NCBI GenBank assembly: GCA_002729525.1
Contig: PBYI01000038.1
Span: forward strand, 113,137 to 177,136
DNA length: 64,000 nt
Reading direction: 5' to 3'
Origin: Nocardioides sp.
GTDB lineage: Bacteria; Actinomycetota; Actinomycetes; Propionibacteriales; Nocardioidaceae
Position numbers and translations under genes: made by a program
Part shown: positions 54,377 through 64,000 of the stretch, in pieces
Layout: each line of letters opens with the position of its first letter
Numbering within the stretch: position 1 is the first letter of the stretch
Notes under the pieces: generated by a model
What the model was told of the DNA's origin: nothing
Database searches by the model: none
What the model saw: only the letters and a program-made list of their open reading frames with translations

Positions 54377-56983
54377 ATGAGCCAGTTCTCCGCAGAGAAG
54401 TTCACGACCCGAAGTCGCGAGGCCATCGAGAGCGCCCAGGTCTCGGCGACCCGCTCCGGCCACAGCACCGTCGAGCCCATCCACCTCCTCGTGGCCCTCC
54501 TCGGCCAGGAGGACGGCGTCGCGCGCTCGCTGGTGCAGAAGGCGGGCGTCGACGTGCCCCGCCTGGTCGACGGCGCCCGCGCCGCGCTCGAGGCGCTCCC
54601 GCACGCCTCCGGCGCCACCGTGCAGCAGGCGAGCGCGTCCGGGGCGCTCACCCGCGCCCTCGGCTCGGCGATGGACCTGGCGACCTCGATGCAGGACGAC
54701 TACGTCGCCACCGAGCACCTCCTCATCGGCCTGGCCTCCACCGAGTCCACCGCCCAGAAGGTGCTCACCGACGTCGGCCTGACCGCCGACGGCCTGCGCG
54801 AGGGTCTCGCGGCCCTCCGTGGCAACCGCCGGGTCACCAGCCCGGAGGCCGAGTCGACGTACGAGGCGCTCGAGAAGTTCTCCGTCGACCTCACCGCCGC
54901 CGCGGAGGAGGGCCGTCTCGACCCGGTCATCGGTCGCGACGCCGAGATCCGGCGCGTCGTGCAGGTGCTCAGCCGCCGTACGAAGAACAACCCCGTGCTC
55001 ATCGGCGAGCCCGGCGTCGGCAAGACCGCCGTCGTCGAGGGCCTCGCCCAGCGCATCGTCGACGGCGACGTGCCCGACAGCCTCAAGGGCCGCCGGCTGC
55101 TCTCGCTCGACCTGGCCGCGATGGTGGCCGGCGCGAAGTTCCGCGGCGAGTTCGAGGAGCGCCTCAAGGCGGTGCTCGAGGAGATCAAGCAGGCCGAGGG
55201 TCGCGTGGTCACCTTCATCGACGAGCTGCACACCGTCGTCGGCGCGGGCGCCGGCGGCGACTCCCAGATGGACGCCGGCAACATGCTCAAGCCGATGCTG
55301 GCCCGCGGTGAGCTCCACATGATCGGCGCGACGACGCTCGACGAGTACCGCGAGTCGATCGAGAAGGACCCCGCCCTGGAGCGCCGCTTCCAGCAGGTCT
55401 TCGTCGGCGAGCCCTCGGTCGAGGACACCGTGCAGATCCTCCGCGGCATCCAGGAGAAGTACGAGGCCCACCACGGTGTCCGGATCACCGACGCCGCGCT
55501 GGTCGCCGCCGCCACGCTGTCCGACCGCTACATCCCGGGCCGTCAGCTGCCCGACAAGGCCATCGACCTCGTCGACGAGGCCGCCAGCCGGCTGCGCATG
55601 GAGATCGAGTCCTCCCCGGAGGAGATCGACGTCCTGCGCCGCCAGGTCGACCGGATGAAGATGGAGGAGTTCGCGCTCGCCAAGGAGCACGACGACGCCT
55701 CCGTCGAGCGGCTCGCCGCGCTGCGTGCCGACCTCGCCGACAAGGAGGAGGAGCTGCGCGGCCTGGAGGCCCGCTGGGAGCGTGAGAGGCAGAACCTCGA
55801 GGGCGAGGGCGAGCTGCGCCGCGCGCTCGACCAGCTCAAGGTCGAGGCCGAGCGGCACCTGCGCGAGGGCAACCTCGAGGCCGCCTCGAAGATCCGCTAC
55901 GAGTCGATCCCCGAGCTCGAGCGCAAGATCGCCCGCGCCGAGGAGGCGGAGTCCGCCGTCGTCACCGACGAGGGGCTGGAGCCGCTGGTCGGCGAGGAGG
56001 TCGGCGCCGAGCAGGTCGCCGAGGTCGTCGAGGCCTGGACCGGCATCCCCACCGGTCGGATGCTCGAGGGCGAGACCGCCAAGCTGCTGCGGATGGAGGA
56101 CGTCATCGGCGAGCGTCTGGTCGGCCAGCACGCCGCCGTACGCGCGGTCTCCGACGCGGTGCGCCGGGCGCGCGCCGGCATCGCCGACCCCGACCGTCCC
56201 ACCGGGTCCTTCCTGTTCCTCGGGCCCACCGGCGTCGGCAAGACCGAGCTGGCCAAGTCGCTGGCCGACTTCCTCTTCGACGACGACCGCGCCATCGTGC
56301 GCATCGACATGAGCGAGTACGGCGAGAAGCACTCCGTCTCGCGGCTGGTCGGTGCGCCCCCGGGCTACGTCGGCTACGACGAGGGCGGCCAGCTCACCGA
56401 GGCCGTGCGCCGCCGCCCCTACTCCGTCGTGCTGCTCGACGAGGTCGAGAAGGCGCACCCGGAGGTCTTCGACGTGCTGCTCCAGGTGCTCGACGACGGC
56501 CGGCTGACCGACGGCCAGGGGCGCACCGTCGACTTCCGCAACACCCTCCTCGTGCTGACCAGCAACCTCGGGTCGCAGTACCTCGTCGACCCCACGCTGG
56601 ACCCCGACAAGCAGCGCGAGCAGGTGATGGCGGTGGTGCGCGCGTCGTTCAAGCCGGAGTTCCTCAACCGGCTCGACGAGGTCGTGCAGTTCGAGGCGCT
56701 CGACAAGGACGCGCTCACCCACGTCGTCGACCTCCAGCTGTCGCTGCTGGAGAAGCGGCTCGCCGCCCGACGCATCCGGGTGCAGGTCACCGACGCGGCC
56801 AAGCAGTGGCTCGCCGACACCGGCTACGACCCGGCGTACGGCGCCCGGCCGCTGCGCCGCCTGGTGCAGTCGGCCATCGGCGACCCGCTCGCCCGGATGC
56901 TGCTGGCCGGCGAGGTCACCGACGGCGACACGGTGCAGGTCGACCGGGACGCCGACGGCGACGGGCTCGCGCTGACCGCGTGA
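54377..56983 (+). CDS. clpB: ATP-dependent chaperone ClpB
   Basis: [57 protein letters not shown]; coiled-coil middle domain; 868 aa. Confidence 0.96.
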   Translation: MSQFSAEKFTTRSREAIESAQVSATRSGHSTVEPIHLLVALLGQEDGVARSLVQKAGVDVPRLVDGARAALEALPHASGATVQQASASGALTRALGSAMDLATSMQDDYVATEHLLIGLASTESTAQKVLTDVGLTADGLREGLAALRGNRRVTSPEAESTYEALEKFSVDLTAAAEEGRLDPVIGRDAEIRRVVQVLSRRTKNNPVLIGEPGVGKTAVVEGLAQRIVDGDVPDSLKGRRLLSLDLAAMVAGAKFRGEFEERLKAVLEEIKQAEGRVVTFIDELHTVVGAGAGGDSQMDAGNMLKPMLARGELHMIGATTLDEYRESIEKDPALERRFQQVFVGEPSVEDTVQILRGIQEKYEAHHGVRITDAALVAAATLSDRYIPGRQLPDKAIDLVDEAASRLRMEIESSPEEIDVLRRQVDRMKMEEFALAKEHDDASVERLAALRADLADKEEELRGLEARWERERQNLEGEGELRRALDQLKVEAERHLREGNLEAASKIRYESIPELERKIARAEEAESAVVTDEGLEPLVGEEVGAEQVAEVVEAWTGIPTGRMLEGETAKLLRMEDVIGERLVGQHAAVRAVSDAVRRARAGIADPDRPTGSFLFLGPTGVGKTELAKSLADFLFDDDRAIVRIDMSEYGEKHSVSRLVGAPPGYVGYDEGGQLTEAVRRRPYSVVLLDEVEKAHPEVFDVLLQVLDDGRLTDGQGRTVDFRNTLLVLTSNLGSQYLVDPTLDPDKQREQVMAVVRASFKPEFLNRLDEVVQFEALDKDALTHVVDLQLSLLEKRLAARRIRVQVTDAAKQWLADTGYDPAYGARPLRRLVQSAIGDPLARMLLAGEVTDGDTVQVDRDADGDGLALTA

Positions 56984-57027
56984 GCCCGGCGCCGGGTCGG
57001 TGACCACCGGTTCGGTTGAATGACCCC

Positions 57028-58110
57028 GTGCCTCCCGCCAACCCCCGCCCGCCCCAGACCACCCTCATCGGGTGGATGGTGGGCGCGGGGTCGGCGGCCG
57101 TGGTCGTGGCCTGCTTCCAGCAGGTCGCCTCGCTCGGGTCGGCCCGCACGCAGGAGGCGGCCACCGACTTCATCGACCGGCTCGCCGGGAGCGGGGTCGG
57201 AGCGGGGCTGACGGTCGACGACGTCCAGGGCGCGCTGCGCGTCGCCGCCCTGGTGACCGCCGCCGCCGCCACGATGACCGCGATCCTCGCGGTGCGCCTG
57301 GTGCGCTCGCAGACGCCGGACCGCTCGACCCGCGTCGCCATCACGGTCGGCGCGGTCGTCCTGCTCGTGGTCGGGTCGTTCGTCGCGGGGCTCATGTCGT
57401 TCGTCGTCGCGGCCGCCGCGACGATGCTGTGGACCCAGCCGTCGCGTGGCTGGTTCGCCGGGCGGCCGTGGGTGCCGCCCGGGGTCCGGGCTGCTCCGGG
57501 CGCTCCGGGGGCTCCGGGCTCCGGCTCGGCGGCACAGCCCACGACGCAGCACGCTGCCGCGGCGTACCCGCCCCCGAGCGGTGGGCAGCAGCCCGGTGGG
57601 CAGCAGGCCGGCCCGTGGGCCCCGCCGTACGCCGCCCCGCCGGCCCCGGCGCGCCGCCCCGGCCAGGTCGTCGCCGCGAGCGTCATCACCCTCGTCTTCT
57701 GCGGGCTCGGCCTCCTGGTCGCCGCGATCATGGCCGTCACCGTCGCCACCAGCAGCGAGGACCTCGTCGCCGAGGTGCAGAGCCAGCAGCCCGAGCTGGT
57801 CGACGCCGGGCTCACCGAGAGCACCGTCGTGGTGGCCGGCTACGTCGTCTCCGCCGGGCTCGGGCTGTGGTCGGTGCTGGCCGGTGCGCTCGCGATCCTC
57901 GCCCTCGTCGGCCACCGGTGGGCCGCGATCGCGCTGGTCTCCTCGACCGGCGGGATCGCCGTGCTGAGCCTGCTGGCGACCCTCACCTCCGCGGCCGCCG
58001 GACTGCCGCTCATCGCCGCCGTCCTGGTCGTCACGCTGATGCTGCGACCCGAGGTCCGCACCTGGTACGCCGCCCGCGCCCACGAGCGCGCGCTGGCCCG
58101 CCGCCGCTGA
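57028..58110 (+). CDS. Membrane protein with Pro/Ala-rich linker
   Basis: Multiple TM segments and PPSGGQQPGGQQAGPWAPPYAAPPAPARRPGQ linker; GTG start assumed. Confidence 0.68.
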   Translation: MPPANPRPPQTTLIGWMVGAGSAAVVVACFQQVASLGSARTQEAATDFIDRLAGSGVGAGLTVDDVQGALRVAALVTAAAATMTAILAVRLVRSQTPDRSTRVAITVGAVVLLVVGSFVAGLMSFVVAAAATMLWTQPSRGWFAGRPWVPPGVRAAPGAPGAPGSGSAAQPTTQHAAAAYPPPSGGQQPGGQQAGPWAPPYAAPPAPARRPGQVVAASVITLVFCGLGLLVAAIMAVTVATSSEDLVAEVQSQQPELVDAGLTESTVVVAGYVVSAGLGLWSVLAGALAILALVGHRWAAIALVSSTGGIAVLSLLATLTSAAAGLPLIAAVLVVTLMLRPEVRTWYAARAHERALARRR

Positions 58111-58239
58111 GGTCGCGGCACCCTCGGCACGCGCGCCTGTCCGGACCCTGGGCGGGCCCCGTGGCCCGCTCGTGATTCGCCAGGTCGGCCCGTCCCGCCT
58201 AGCCTCGATGGCCGACAGACGACGGAAGGGTCCTTCTCC

Positions 58240-58857
58240 ATGCGTACGTTCGCCGCCATCGGCACGGCACTGGCCGTGCTCCTCACGACGCTCATCCTCG
58301 GCTCCGCGAGCCCCGCGAGCGCCGGCCACCCCCGCACCTACCTGGGTCCCGGTGACGCCAAGGTCAACGGGATCGGGGGCGAGGCGATCATCCGCAAGGA
58401 CAAGCGCTGGGGCTACATCTACATCTCGGGCAAGCACTCCAGCCACCTGCGCATCAAGTACATCGAGCGCAAGAACTCCCTGCGCTACCGCGACACCCGC
58501 ACCCACAAGGCGACGCTGCCCAAGCGCGGCTGCCACCGCGAGAAGGTCAAGAAGGGCATCTCGGTGGTCTGCAAGATCCCGAAGAAGTTCGACGGCAAGA
58601 AGGTCTTCGTGCAGGTCTGGCCCCGCCTGGGCAACGACTACGTCGACGGCCGCACCCTGCCGAAGCGCTTCCGCCTCTGGGTCCTCGCCGACGCCGGCAA
58701 CGACGTCGTCTACGGCGGCGACGGTGCCGACTTCGTCAACGGTGCGAAGGGCAACGACCGCATGTACGGCGGCAAGGGCAACGACTGGCTGCGCGGCGGC
58801 CCGGGCGCCGACGTCATCAAGGGCGGCGCCGGCAAGGACCGCATCGCCCACGGCTGA
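58240..58857 (+). CDS. Secreted RTX-like calcium-binding protein
   Basis: Signal peptide ...SASPASAG; GNDVVYGGDGADFVNGAKGNDRMYGGKGNDWLRGGPGADVIKGGAGKDRIA (GGxGxD-type nonapeptides). Confidence 0.87.
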   Translation: MRTFAAIGTALAVLLTTLILGSASPASAGHPRTYLGPGDAKVNGIGGEAIIRKDKRWGYIYISGKHSSHLRIKYIERKNSLRYRDTRTHKATLPKRGCHREKVKKGISVVCKIPKKFDGKKVFVQVWPRLGNDYVDGRTLPKRFRLWVLADAGNDVVYGGDGADFVNGAKGNDRMYGGKGNDWLRGGPGADVIKGGAGKDRIAHG

Positions 58858-58945
58858 CGCCTGACTCACGCCTGACCGGAGCCGGTCGCGACCTGCGGGT
58901 CGCGGCCGGCTCTCGTCGTCCCAGCGGACTCCTGTGTTGCGAGCG

Positions 58946-60169
58946 TCACCGGGCCAGGTCGGCGGAGGCGAGGCGCTCGACCGCCTCGGTGAGCACCTCC
59001 TCGCGCTTGCAGAAGGCCCAGCGGACCAGGTGCCGACCGGCGCCGTGCGGGTCGTCGTGGAACATCTGCGTCGGGATCGCGACCACGCCGGCCCGCTCGG
59101 GCAGCGCCAGGCAGAACGCCAGCCCGTCGTCCCAGCCGAGGTGACTGACGTCGGACGTCGCGAAGTAGGTGCCGGCGGGCGTCGTGGTGACCGGCAGGCC
59201 GGCCCCGGCGAGCCCGTCGACCAGCAGGTCGCGCTTGCCCTGGAGCGCGTCGCGCAGCCGGCGCGGCTCGTCGGGCAGCTCGCGCAGCGCGTGCGCCACG
59301 GCGGGCTGGAACGGTGAGCCCGAGGTGTAGGTCAGCCACTGCTTGGCGGCCACGAGCGCGTCGACCAGGGGTGCTGGGCCGGTCGCCCAGCCGACCTTCC
59401 AGCCGGTGACCGAGTAGGACTTCCCGACGCTGGAGAGCGTCAGGGTCCTCTCGGCCATCCCGGGCAGCGTCGACAGCGGGACGTGTCGGCGTACGCCGTC
59501 GGGGGCGTCGGGGTCGGTGCCCGCGTCGGGGAAGACGAGGTGCTCGTAGACCTCGTCGGTGATGACGGTCAGGTCGTGCTCGACCGCCACCTCGGCGACC
59601 GCGCGCAGCTCGGCCTCGGTCAGCACGGTGCCGGTCGGGTTGTGCGGGGTGTTGAGCAGCACGAAGCGGGTGCGCGGCGTGACCGCCGCCCGCAGCGCTT
59701 CGGGGTCGAGGCGGAAGTCGGGCGCGCGCAGCGTCACCGGACGGCGTGCGGCGCCGCACGCCTGGAGCATCGCGGTGTAGGAGTCGTAGTAGGGCTCCAG
59801 CAGCACGCCCTCGTCGCCGGGCTCGACCAGCCCCATCAGCGCGGCCGCGATCGCCTCGGTGCACCCGGTGGTGACGGTGACCTGGGTGTCGGGGTCGAGC
59901 TCGATGCCGTAGTGCCGGCGCTGGTGCTCGACGAGCGCCTCCCGCAGCGCGGGGACGCCGCGGCCGGGGGCGTACTGGTTGGCGCCGCCGCGGATCGCCT
60001 CGGCGGCCGCCTCCAGGAGACCGGCCGGTCCGTCCTCGTCGGGGAAGCCCTGGCCCAGGTTGACGGAGCCGGTGCGCACGGCGAGCGACGACATCTCGGC
60101 GAAGACCGTCGGCGGGATGCCCGCCCAGCGGGAGGCGGTGCGCGACGTCGGGCGGGAGGTGTCGGGCAT
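58946..60169 (-). CDS. PLP-dependent class I/II aminotransferase (DapC-like)
   Basis: VNLGQGFPDEDGPAGLLEAAAEAI; LLNTPHNPTGTVLTEAEL; SSVGKSYSVTGWKVGWATGP. Confidence 0.92.
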   Translation of the reverse strand: MPDTSRPTSRTASRWAGIPPTVFAEMSSLAVRTGSVNLGQGFPDEDGPAGLLEAAAEAIRGGANQYAPGRGVPALREALVEHQRRHYGIELDPDTQVTVTTGCTEAIAAALMGLVEPGDEGVLLEPYYDSYTAMLQACGAARRPVTLRAPDFRLDPEALRAAVTPRTRFVLLNTPHNPTGTVLTEAELRAVAEVAVEHDLTVITDEVYEHLVFPDAGTDPDAPDGVRRHVPLSTLPGMAERTLTLSSVGKSYSVTGWKVGWATGPAPLVDALVAAKQWLTYTSGSPFQPAVAHALRELPDEPRRLRDALQGKRDLLVDGLAGAGLPVTTTPAGTYFATSDVSHLGWDDGLAFCLALPERAGVVAIPTQMFHDDPHGAGRHLVRWAFCKREEVLTEAVERLASADLAR

Positions 60170-60245
60170 GTCGGCCACGTTAACCGTGCCGCACTCCGCC
60201 CGGGTCCGGCCCGCGGGTCGTCGCGGCCGGATAGCCTGCGGCCCT

Positions 60246-60791
60246 GTGACCACCACCGACGACTCGCTCGCCGCCGACATCGACGCCTGCTGCCGACTCC
60301 AGGGCGAGTTCACGCTCCGCTCCGGCCAGGTCTCGACCGAGTACTTCGACAAGTACCTCTTCGAGGCCGACCCGCTCCTGCTGGCGCGGGTCGCCCGGGA
60401 GATGGTGCAGATCGTCCCGCAGGACACCGAGATGCTCGGCGGCCTGGAGATGGGCGGCATCCCGATCGTCACCGCGATCAGCCAGATCACCGGCACCCCG
60501 GCGCTCTTCGTGCGCAAGAAGGCGAAGGAGTACGGCACCGCCAAGCTCGCCGAGGGCCCCGACTTCACCGGCAAGCGGGTCACGCTCATCGAGGACGTCA
60601 TCACCACCGGCGGCGCGGTCCGCGACGCGACGGTCGCCCTGCGCGAGCGGGGCGCGACCGTCGAGGTCGTGTGCTGCGCGATCGACCGTAGCCCCGCCGG
60701 CGAGAACCCTCTGGCCGACGTCGGTCTGGAGATCCGCTCGGTGCTCACCAAGGCCGAGCTCGACGCTGCCCGCTCGGTGCGTCGTGGCTGA
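60246..60791 (+). CDS. pyrE: Orotate phosphoribosyltransferase
   Basis: FTLRSGQVSTEYFDKYLFEADP; VTLIEDVITTGGAVRDAT (PRPP motif). Confidence 0.92.
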   Translation: MTTTDDSLAADIDACCRLQGEFTLRSGQVSTEYFDKYLFEADPLLLARVAREMVQIVPQDTEMLGGLEMGGIPIVTAISQITGTPALFVRKKAKEYGTAKLAEGPDFTGKRVTLIEDVITTGGAVRDATVALRERGATVEVVCCAIDRSPAGENPLADVGLEIRSVLTKAELDAARSVRRG

Positions 60792-61794
60792 CTCCAACCC
60801 GCAGGCCTCCACCGTCGTGGGCGGTGCGTCCGTCGCCCGACGTCGCAACCCGTTGCTGCTCCCGGTCGACCTGCTGCGCGGGTTCCTGATCGGCATGGCC
60901 GAGCTCGTGCCCGGCGTCTCCGGCGGCACGGTCGCGCTGGTGACCGGCGTCTACGACCAGCTCATCGAGTCCGCCTCCCACGTCGTCAGCGCGCTGCGGA
61001 AGCTGGTGACCGGCCCCGACCGGATGTCGGCGCTGCGCACCGAGCTGCGGCGTACCGACTGGCTGCTGGTGCTGCCCGTGATCGTCGGCATGGGGTTGGC
61101 CGTCGTCACCGTCGCCGGGGTCATGGAGTCGTTCGTGACCGACCACCCCGAGCATGCCCGCGGGCTGTTCTTCGGGCTGGTTGTGATGAGCCTCGTGGTG
61201 CCGGTGCGGATGCTCCCGGCCGCCACCCGCCCGGTCGCGGTCGACGTCGCGATCGTCGCGGTCGCCGCCGTCGGAGCCTTCGTGCTCGTCGGGATGGCCG
61301 GCGGGTCCGCGTCCGCCGACCCGCCGCTGGTCGTGATCTTCCTGGCCGCCGCCGTCGCCATCTGCGCCCTCGTGGTGCCGGGCGTCTCCGGGTCGTTCTT
61401 CCTGCTGTCGGTCGGGCTCTACACGACGACGCTGGACGCCGTGCACGACCGCGACCTCGGCTACATCGCGGTCTTCGGACTCGGTGCGTTCTTCGGGCTG
61501 GCGTCCTTCGTGCAGCTGCTGCAGTACCTGCTGACCCACGCCCGCCGCGCCACGCTCCTGGTGATGACCGGCCTGATGCTCGGCTCGCTCCGCGCGCTGT
61601 GGCCCTGGCAGGCCGCGCCCGAGGGGGCGGCGGCCGACGAGGCGCACGGGCCCGGAGCGCTGCTGGCGCCGTACGACCCGGTGCTGGCGCCGATCGCGCT
61701 CGCGCTGGTCGGTGCTGTCGTGGTGGCGGCGCTGCTGCTCGTCGAGACCGTCAACGCCGGTCGGCACGACGACGCCGAGCCTCAGGCGGGCTGA
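60784..61794 (+). CDS. DUF368 membrane protein (PopT-type undecaprenyl-phosphate translocase family)
   Basis: DLLRGFLIGMAELVPGVSGGTVALVTGVYDQLIES...CALVVPGVSGSFFLLSVGLY, paired PGVSG motifs. Confidence 0.92.
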   Translation: MADSNPQASTVVGGASVARRRNPLLLPVDLLRGFLIGMAELVPGVSGGTVALVTGVYDQLIESASHVVSALRKLVTGPDRMSALRTELRRTDWLLVLPVIVGMGLAVVTVAGVMESFVTDHPEHARGLFFGLVVMSLVVPVRMLPAATRPVAVDVAIVAVAAVGAFVLVGMAGGSASADPPLVVIFLAAAVAICALVVPGVSGSFFLLSVGLYTTTLDAVHDRDLGYIAVFGLGAFFGLASFVQLLQYLLTHARRATLLVMTGLMLGSLRALWPWQAAPEGAAADEAHGPGALLAPYDPVLAPIALALVGAVVVAALLLVETVNAGRHDDAEPQAG

Positions 61795-62258
61795 GCCCCG
61801 GCGGCGACGAGCGCCGCGACGACCTCGCGCGTGTAGCCCTGCTGCCGCAGGGTCTTGGCGGTGTTGCGGCTGAACCGATTGAGGTGCTCCCGGCTGACCT
61901 CGCAGCGCAGGCTGCCGCCGGGCCAGCCGAGCCACAGGGTGGCGCCGTCGAGCTGGACGCCGCCCAGGTGCTGCACGCGTACGTCGTACGCCGGCAGCGA
62001 CCAGGCGGGCTGCTGCGCGCCGTCCGGGGTGAAGAGCAGTCGCTGCTCGTCGAGGTCGAGCCGCCCGAACTGTGAGCCGAACGGTGGCAGCGACCCCGGC
62101 TGCTTGATCTCGACGTTCCAGCGGGTCGGCGGCTCGCCGGGGGTGTCGCCCGGGTGCTGGGGTCGGGCGCGGAAGGCGACGGCGAGGACCGTGCCGACGA
62201 TCGCGAGGGCGAGGACCGGGACGCCGAGAGCGAGGTAGAGGACGGGGGTCTGGGCCAC
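61782..62258 (-). CDS. Hypothetical membrane-anchored protein
   Basis: VAQTPVLYLALGVPVLALAIVGTVLAVAFRARP...; one N-terminal TM, soluble C-terminus; GTG start. Confidence 0.65.
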   Translation of the reverse strand: MAQTPVLYLALGVPVLALAIVGTVLAVAFRARPQHPGDTPGEPPTRWNVEIKQPGSLPPFGSQFGRLDLDEQRLLFTPDGAQQPAWSLPAYDVRVQHLGGVQLDGATLWLGWPGGSLRCEVSREHLNRFSRNTAKTLRQQGYTREVVAALVAAGAQPA

Positions 62259-62287
62259 GTGGGGAGCGTGCCCGGCGCCGGGTCTCG

Positions 62288-63025
62288 CTACACGCCGGCC
62301 GCGTCGGTGCTCGGCGACTCGACCGGGGCATCGGAGGAGGCGCCCGCGCTCGTGGCGGCCTCGCGCCTTGCCTTGCGGCGGTTGTGCCACCACTCGAACG
62401 CGATCGGTACGGCGGTGAACGCCAGGATCGCCAGGATCGCGTAGTCGATGTTGTGCTGGAGCCAGGGGATCGCGTCGCCGAGGGTGTAGCCGATGAGGGT
62501 GATCGAGACGACCCAGGCGACGCCGCCGATGAGGCTCCAGACGTAGAAGACCCGGCGCTCCATCTGCGTCACGCCGGCCACCACGGTGACGTAGGTGCGC
62601 ACGAACGCCAGGAAGCGTCCGATGACCAGCGCCTTCTTGCCGTGCTTGTGGAAGAACTCCTCGGTCTTGTCGAGGTGCTTCTTCTTGATGACCCGGCCGT
62701 CGTGACGGCGCAGCGGTGGGCCGATGCGGCGTCCGATCTCGTAGCCGTTGATGTTGCCGGCCCACGCGGCCGCGGTGAGGATGCCGATCGCGATCAGCAG
62801 CTCGACCGGTTTGGGGCCCGGGAAGATGTCGAGCTGACCGGTGGCGATGAAGATCCCGATCGCGAACAGCAGGCTGTCGCCGGGCAGGAACGGGAAGAAC
62901 AGGCCGCACTCGACGAAGACGATCCCGAGGCAGACCCAGAAGAACAGGCTGCCGAACTGCGCCAGCAGCCACTCGGGATCGAGGAAGTCAATCCCGATGG
63001 CCATCGTGGCGACGATCTCGGTCAC
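62288..63025 (-). CDS. DedA family protein (undecaprenyl-phosphate translocase family)
   Basis: FVECGLFFPFLPGDSLLFAIG...FHKHGKKALVIGRFLAFVRTYVTVVAGVTQMERRVFYVWSLIGGVAW. Confidence 0.93.
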   Translation of the reverse strand: MTEIVATMAIGIDFLDPEWLLAQFGSLFFWVCLGIVFVECGLFFPFLPGDSLLFAIGIFIATGQLDIFPGPKPVELLIAIGILTAAAWAGNINGYEIGRRIGPPLRRHDGRVIKKKHLDKTEEFFHKHGKKALVIGRFLAFVRTYVTVVAGVTQMERRVFYVWSLIGGVAWVVSITLIGYTLGDAIPWLQHNIDYAILAILAFTAVPIAFEWWHNRRKARREAATSAGASSDAPVESPSTDAAGV

Positions 63026-63093
63026 TACGTCACCGTAACCGAGGGTGCCGACACCGGCACCGGGGTTCCACCCTGAGACCTACCCTGAGGCGC

Positions 63094-63792
63094 GTGCCGG
63101 ACCAGACCACGCCCGATTCCAGGGCGCCGTACGACCCCATGCCGCACGGACCGGCGGAGGTCGGAGTAGGGCCGTGGGAGGGCCCGTGGCCCGAGGGTCC
63201 GCAGTGGGATCCCGAGCTGCTGCGTGACGGCGACCGCCGCAACGTCGTCGACCGCTACCGCTACTGGTCGATGGACGCCGTCCGCGCCGACCTCGACACC
63301 CGCCGCCACGACTTCCACGTCGCCATCGAGAACTGGCAGCACGACTTCAACATCGGCACGATCGTCCGCTCCGCCAACGCGTTCCTCGCCGCCCAGGTGC
63401 ACATCGTCGGCCACCGCCGCTGGAACCGCCGGGGCGCGATGGTCACCGACCGCTACCAGCACGTCCTGCACCACCCGACCGCCGAGCACCTCGCCGAGCA
63501 CCTCGCGGCGTACGGCGCCGAACGGGGCACCGGGCCGGTCCCGCTCTGGGGCGTCGACAACCTCCCCGGCTCCCGGCCGCTGGAGACCACGCCGCTCCCG
63601 CGCAGCGTGTGCTTCCTGCTCGGCCAGGAGGGGCCGGGGCTGTCCGAGGCCGCGCGCGAGGCCTGCGACGCGACCTTCTCGATCGCCCAGTTCGGCTCGA
63701 CGCGGTCGATCAACGCCTCGGCCGCCGGCGCCGTCGCGATGCACTCCTGGGTGCGCGAGCACGCCGACCTCGGGGACGCCTGGCGCGGGTGA
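63094..63792 (+). CDS. TrmH/SpoU-family RNA methyltransferase
   Basis: NWQHDFNIGTIVRSANAFLAAQVHIVG; VCFLLGQEGPGLSEAA; IAQFGSTRSINASAAGAVAM. Confidence 0.92.
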   Translation: MPDQTTPDSRAPYDPMPHGPAEVGVGPWEGPWPEGPQWDPELLRDGDRRNVVDRYRYWSMDAVRADLDTRRHDFHVAIENWQHDFNIGTIVRSANAFLAAQVHIVGHRRWNRRGAMVTDRYQHVLHHPTAEHLAEHLAAYGAERGTGPVPLWGVDNLPGSRPLETTPLPRSVCFLLGQEGPGLSEAAREACDATFSIAQFGSTRSINASAAGAVAMHSWVREHADLGDAWRG

Positions 63793-63828
63793 CGCTCGGG
63801 TGGTCGGCCGTCCGCGCGCCAGCGCCCT

Positions 63829-63943
63829 CCGGTGGTTGAGCCCGACCGAGCGCCAGCCCGCTCCGGTGGTTGAGCCCGACCGAGCGCCAGCCCGCTCCGG
63901 TGGTTGAGCCCGACCGAGCGCCCGCGAGGGAGGTGTCGAAACC
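63829..63943. repeat. Three tandem 34-bp repeats ending in ...gggaggtgtcgaaacc
   Basis: ccggtggttgagcccgaccgagcgccagcccgct units; ggtggttgag begins at 63831, 63865 and 63899. Confidence 0.9.
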
Positions 63944-64000
63944 CCGCCGGCCGACCGGAAACCGTGTCCACAGCCAGCCCTGCGAGCCAGACCGGTTGTC

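Noticed and set aside
54200-57007. 935-aa minus-strand ORF opposite clpB
   Set aside because: Antisense of clpB, compositionally biased, no motif.
1-64000. tRNA, rRNA, CRISPR arrays, transposases, prophage genes
   Set aside because: Looked for on both strands by eye; nothing convincing found. The holin-like gene at 10393-10800 is a core actinobacterial family, not a prophage marker.

Overview
64-kb window of a high-GC actinobacterial chromosome. It looks Nocardioides-like, judged from gene content, order and codon bias. Nearly all of it is core chromosome, and the order parallels the M. tuberculosis Rv3680-Rv3646c block: paired ArsA-like ATPases, DUF4177, RidA, NUDIX, MBL-fold hydrolase, Crp, Nth, TlpA, CoA-type NUDIX, MarP-like protease, holin-like protein, acs, Rv3662c-like protein, HAD phosphatase, Ssd/CpaE, a Tad pilus-like cluster, an MrfA-type helicase and topA. 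Insertions relative to that backbone are a sigma/anti-sigma-like pair, an Mrp Na+/H+ antiporter operon, two SSS-family monocarboxylate symporter systems (one with a LytS/LytTR two-component pair), a cobalamin/siroheme chelatase, a large secreted protein beside topA, a DUF445/DUF4393 pair, a three-gene atypical sensory operon, clpB, an RTX-like protein, an aminotransferase, pyrE, DUF368, DedA and a TrmH-family methyltransferase. I saw no rRNA, tRNA, CRISPR array, prophage or transposase. The most interesting non-coding signals are: (1) an Ms1/MTS2823-type small RNA locus at about 28.31-28.55 kb, with a strong terminator and a perfect TGTGA-N6-TCACA Crp-like site upstream; (2) a second perfect Crp-like site upstream of the acetate symporter operon, in the same window as crp itself; (3) a HAIR-like operator upstream of clpB; (4) a long topA/DUF445 divergent intergenic region with C-run-loop hairpins; (5) nested palindromes after crp and before the methyltransferase at 40651; (6) tandem 34-bp repeats at the right end. 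All family names come from reading the translations. No database search was run.
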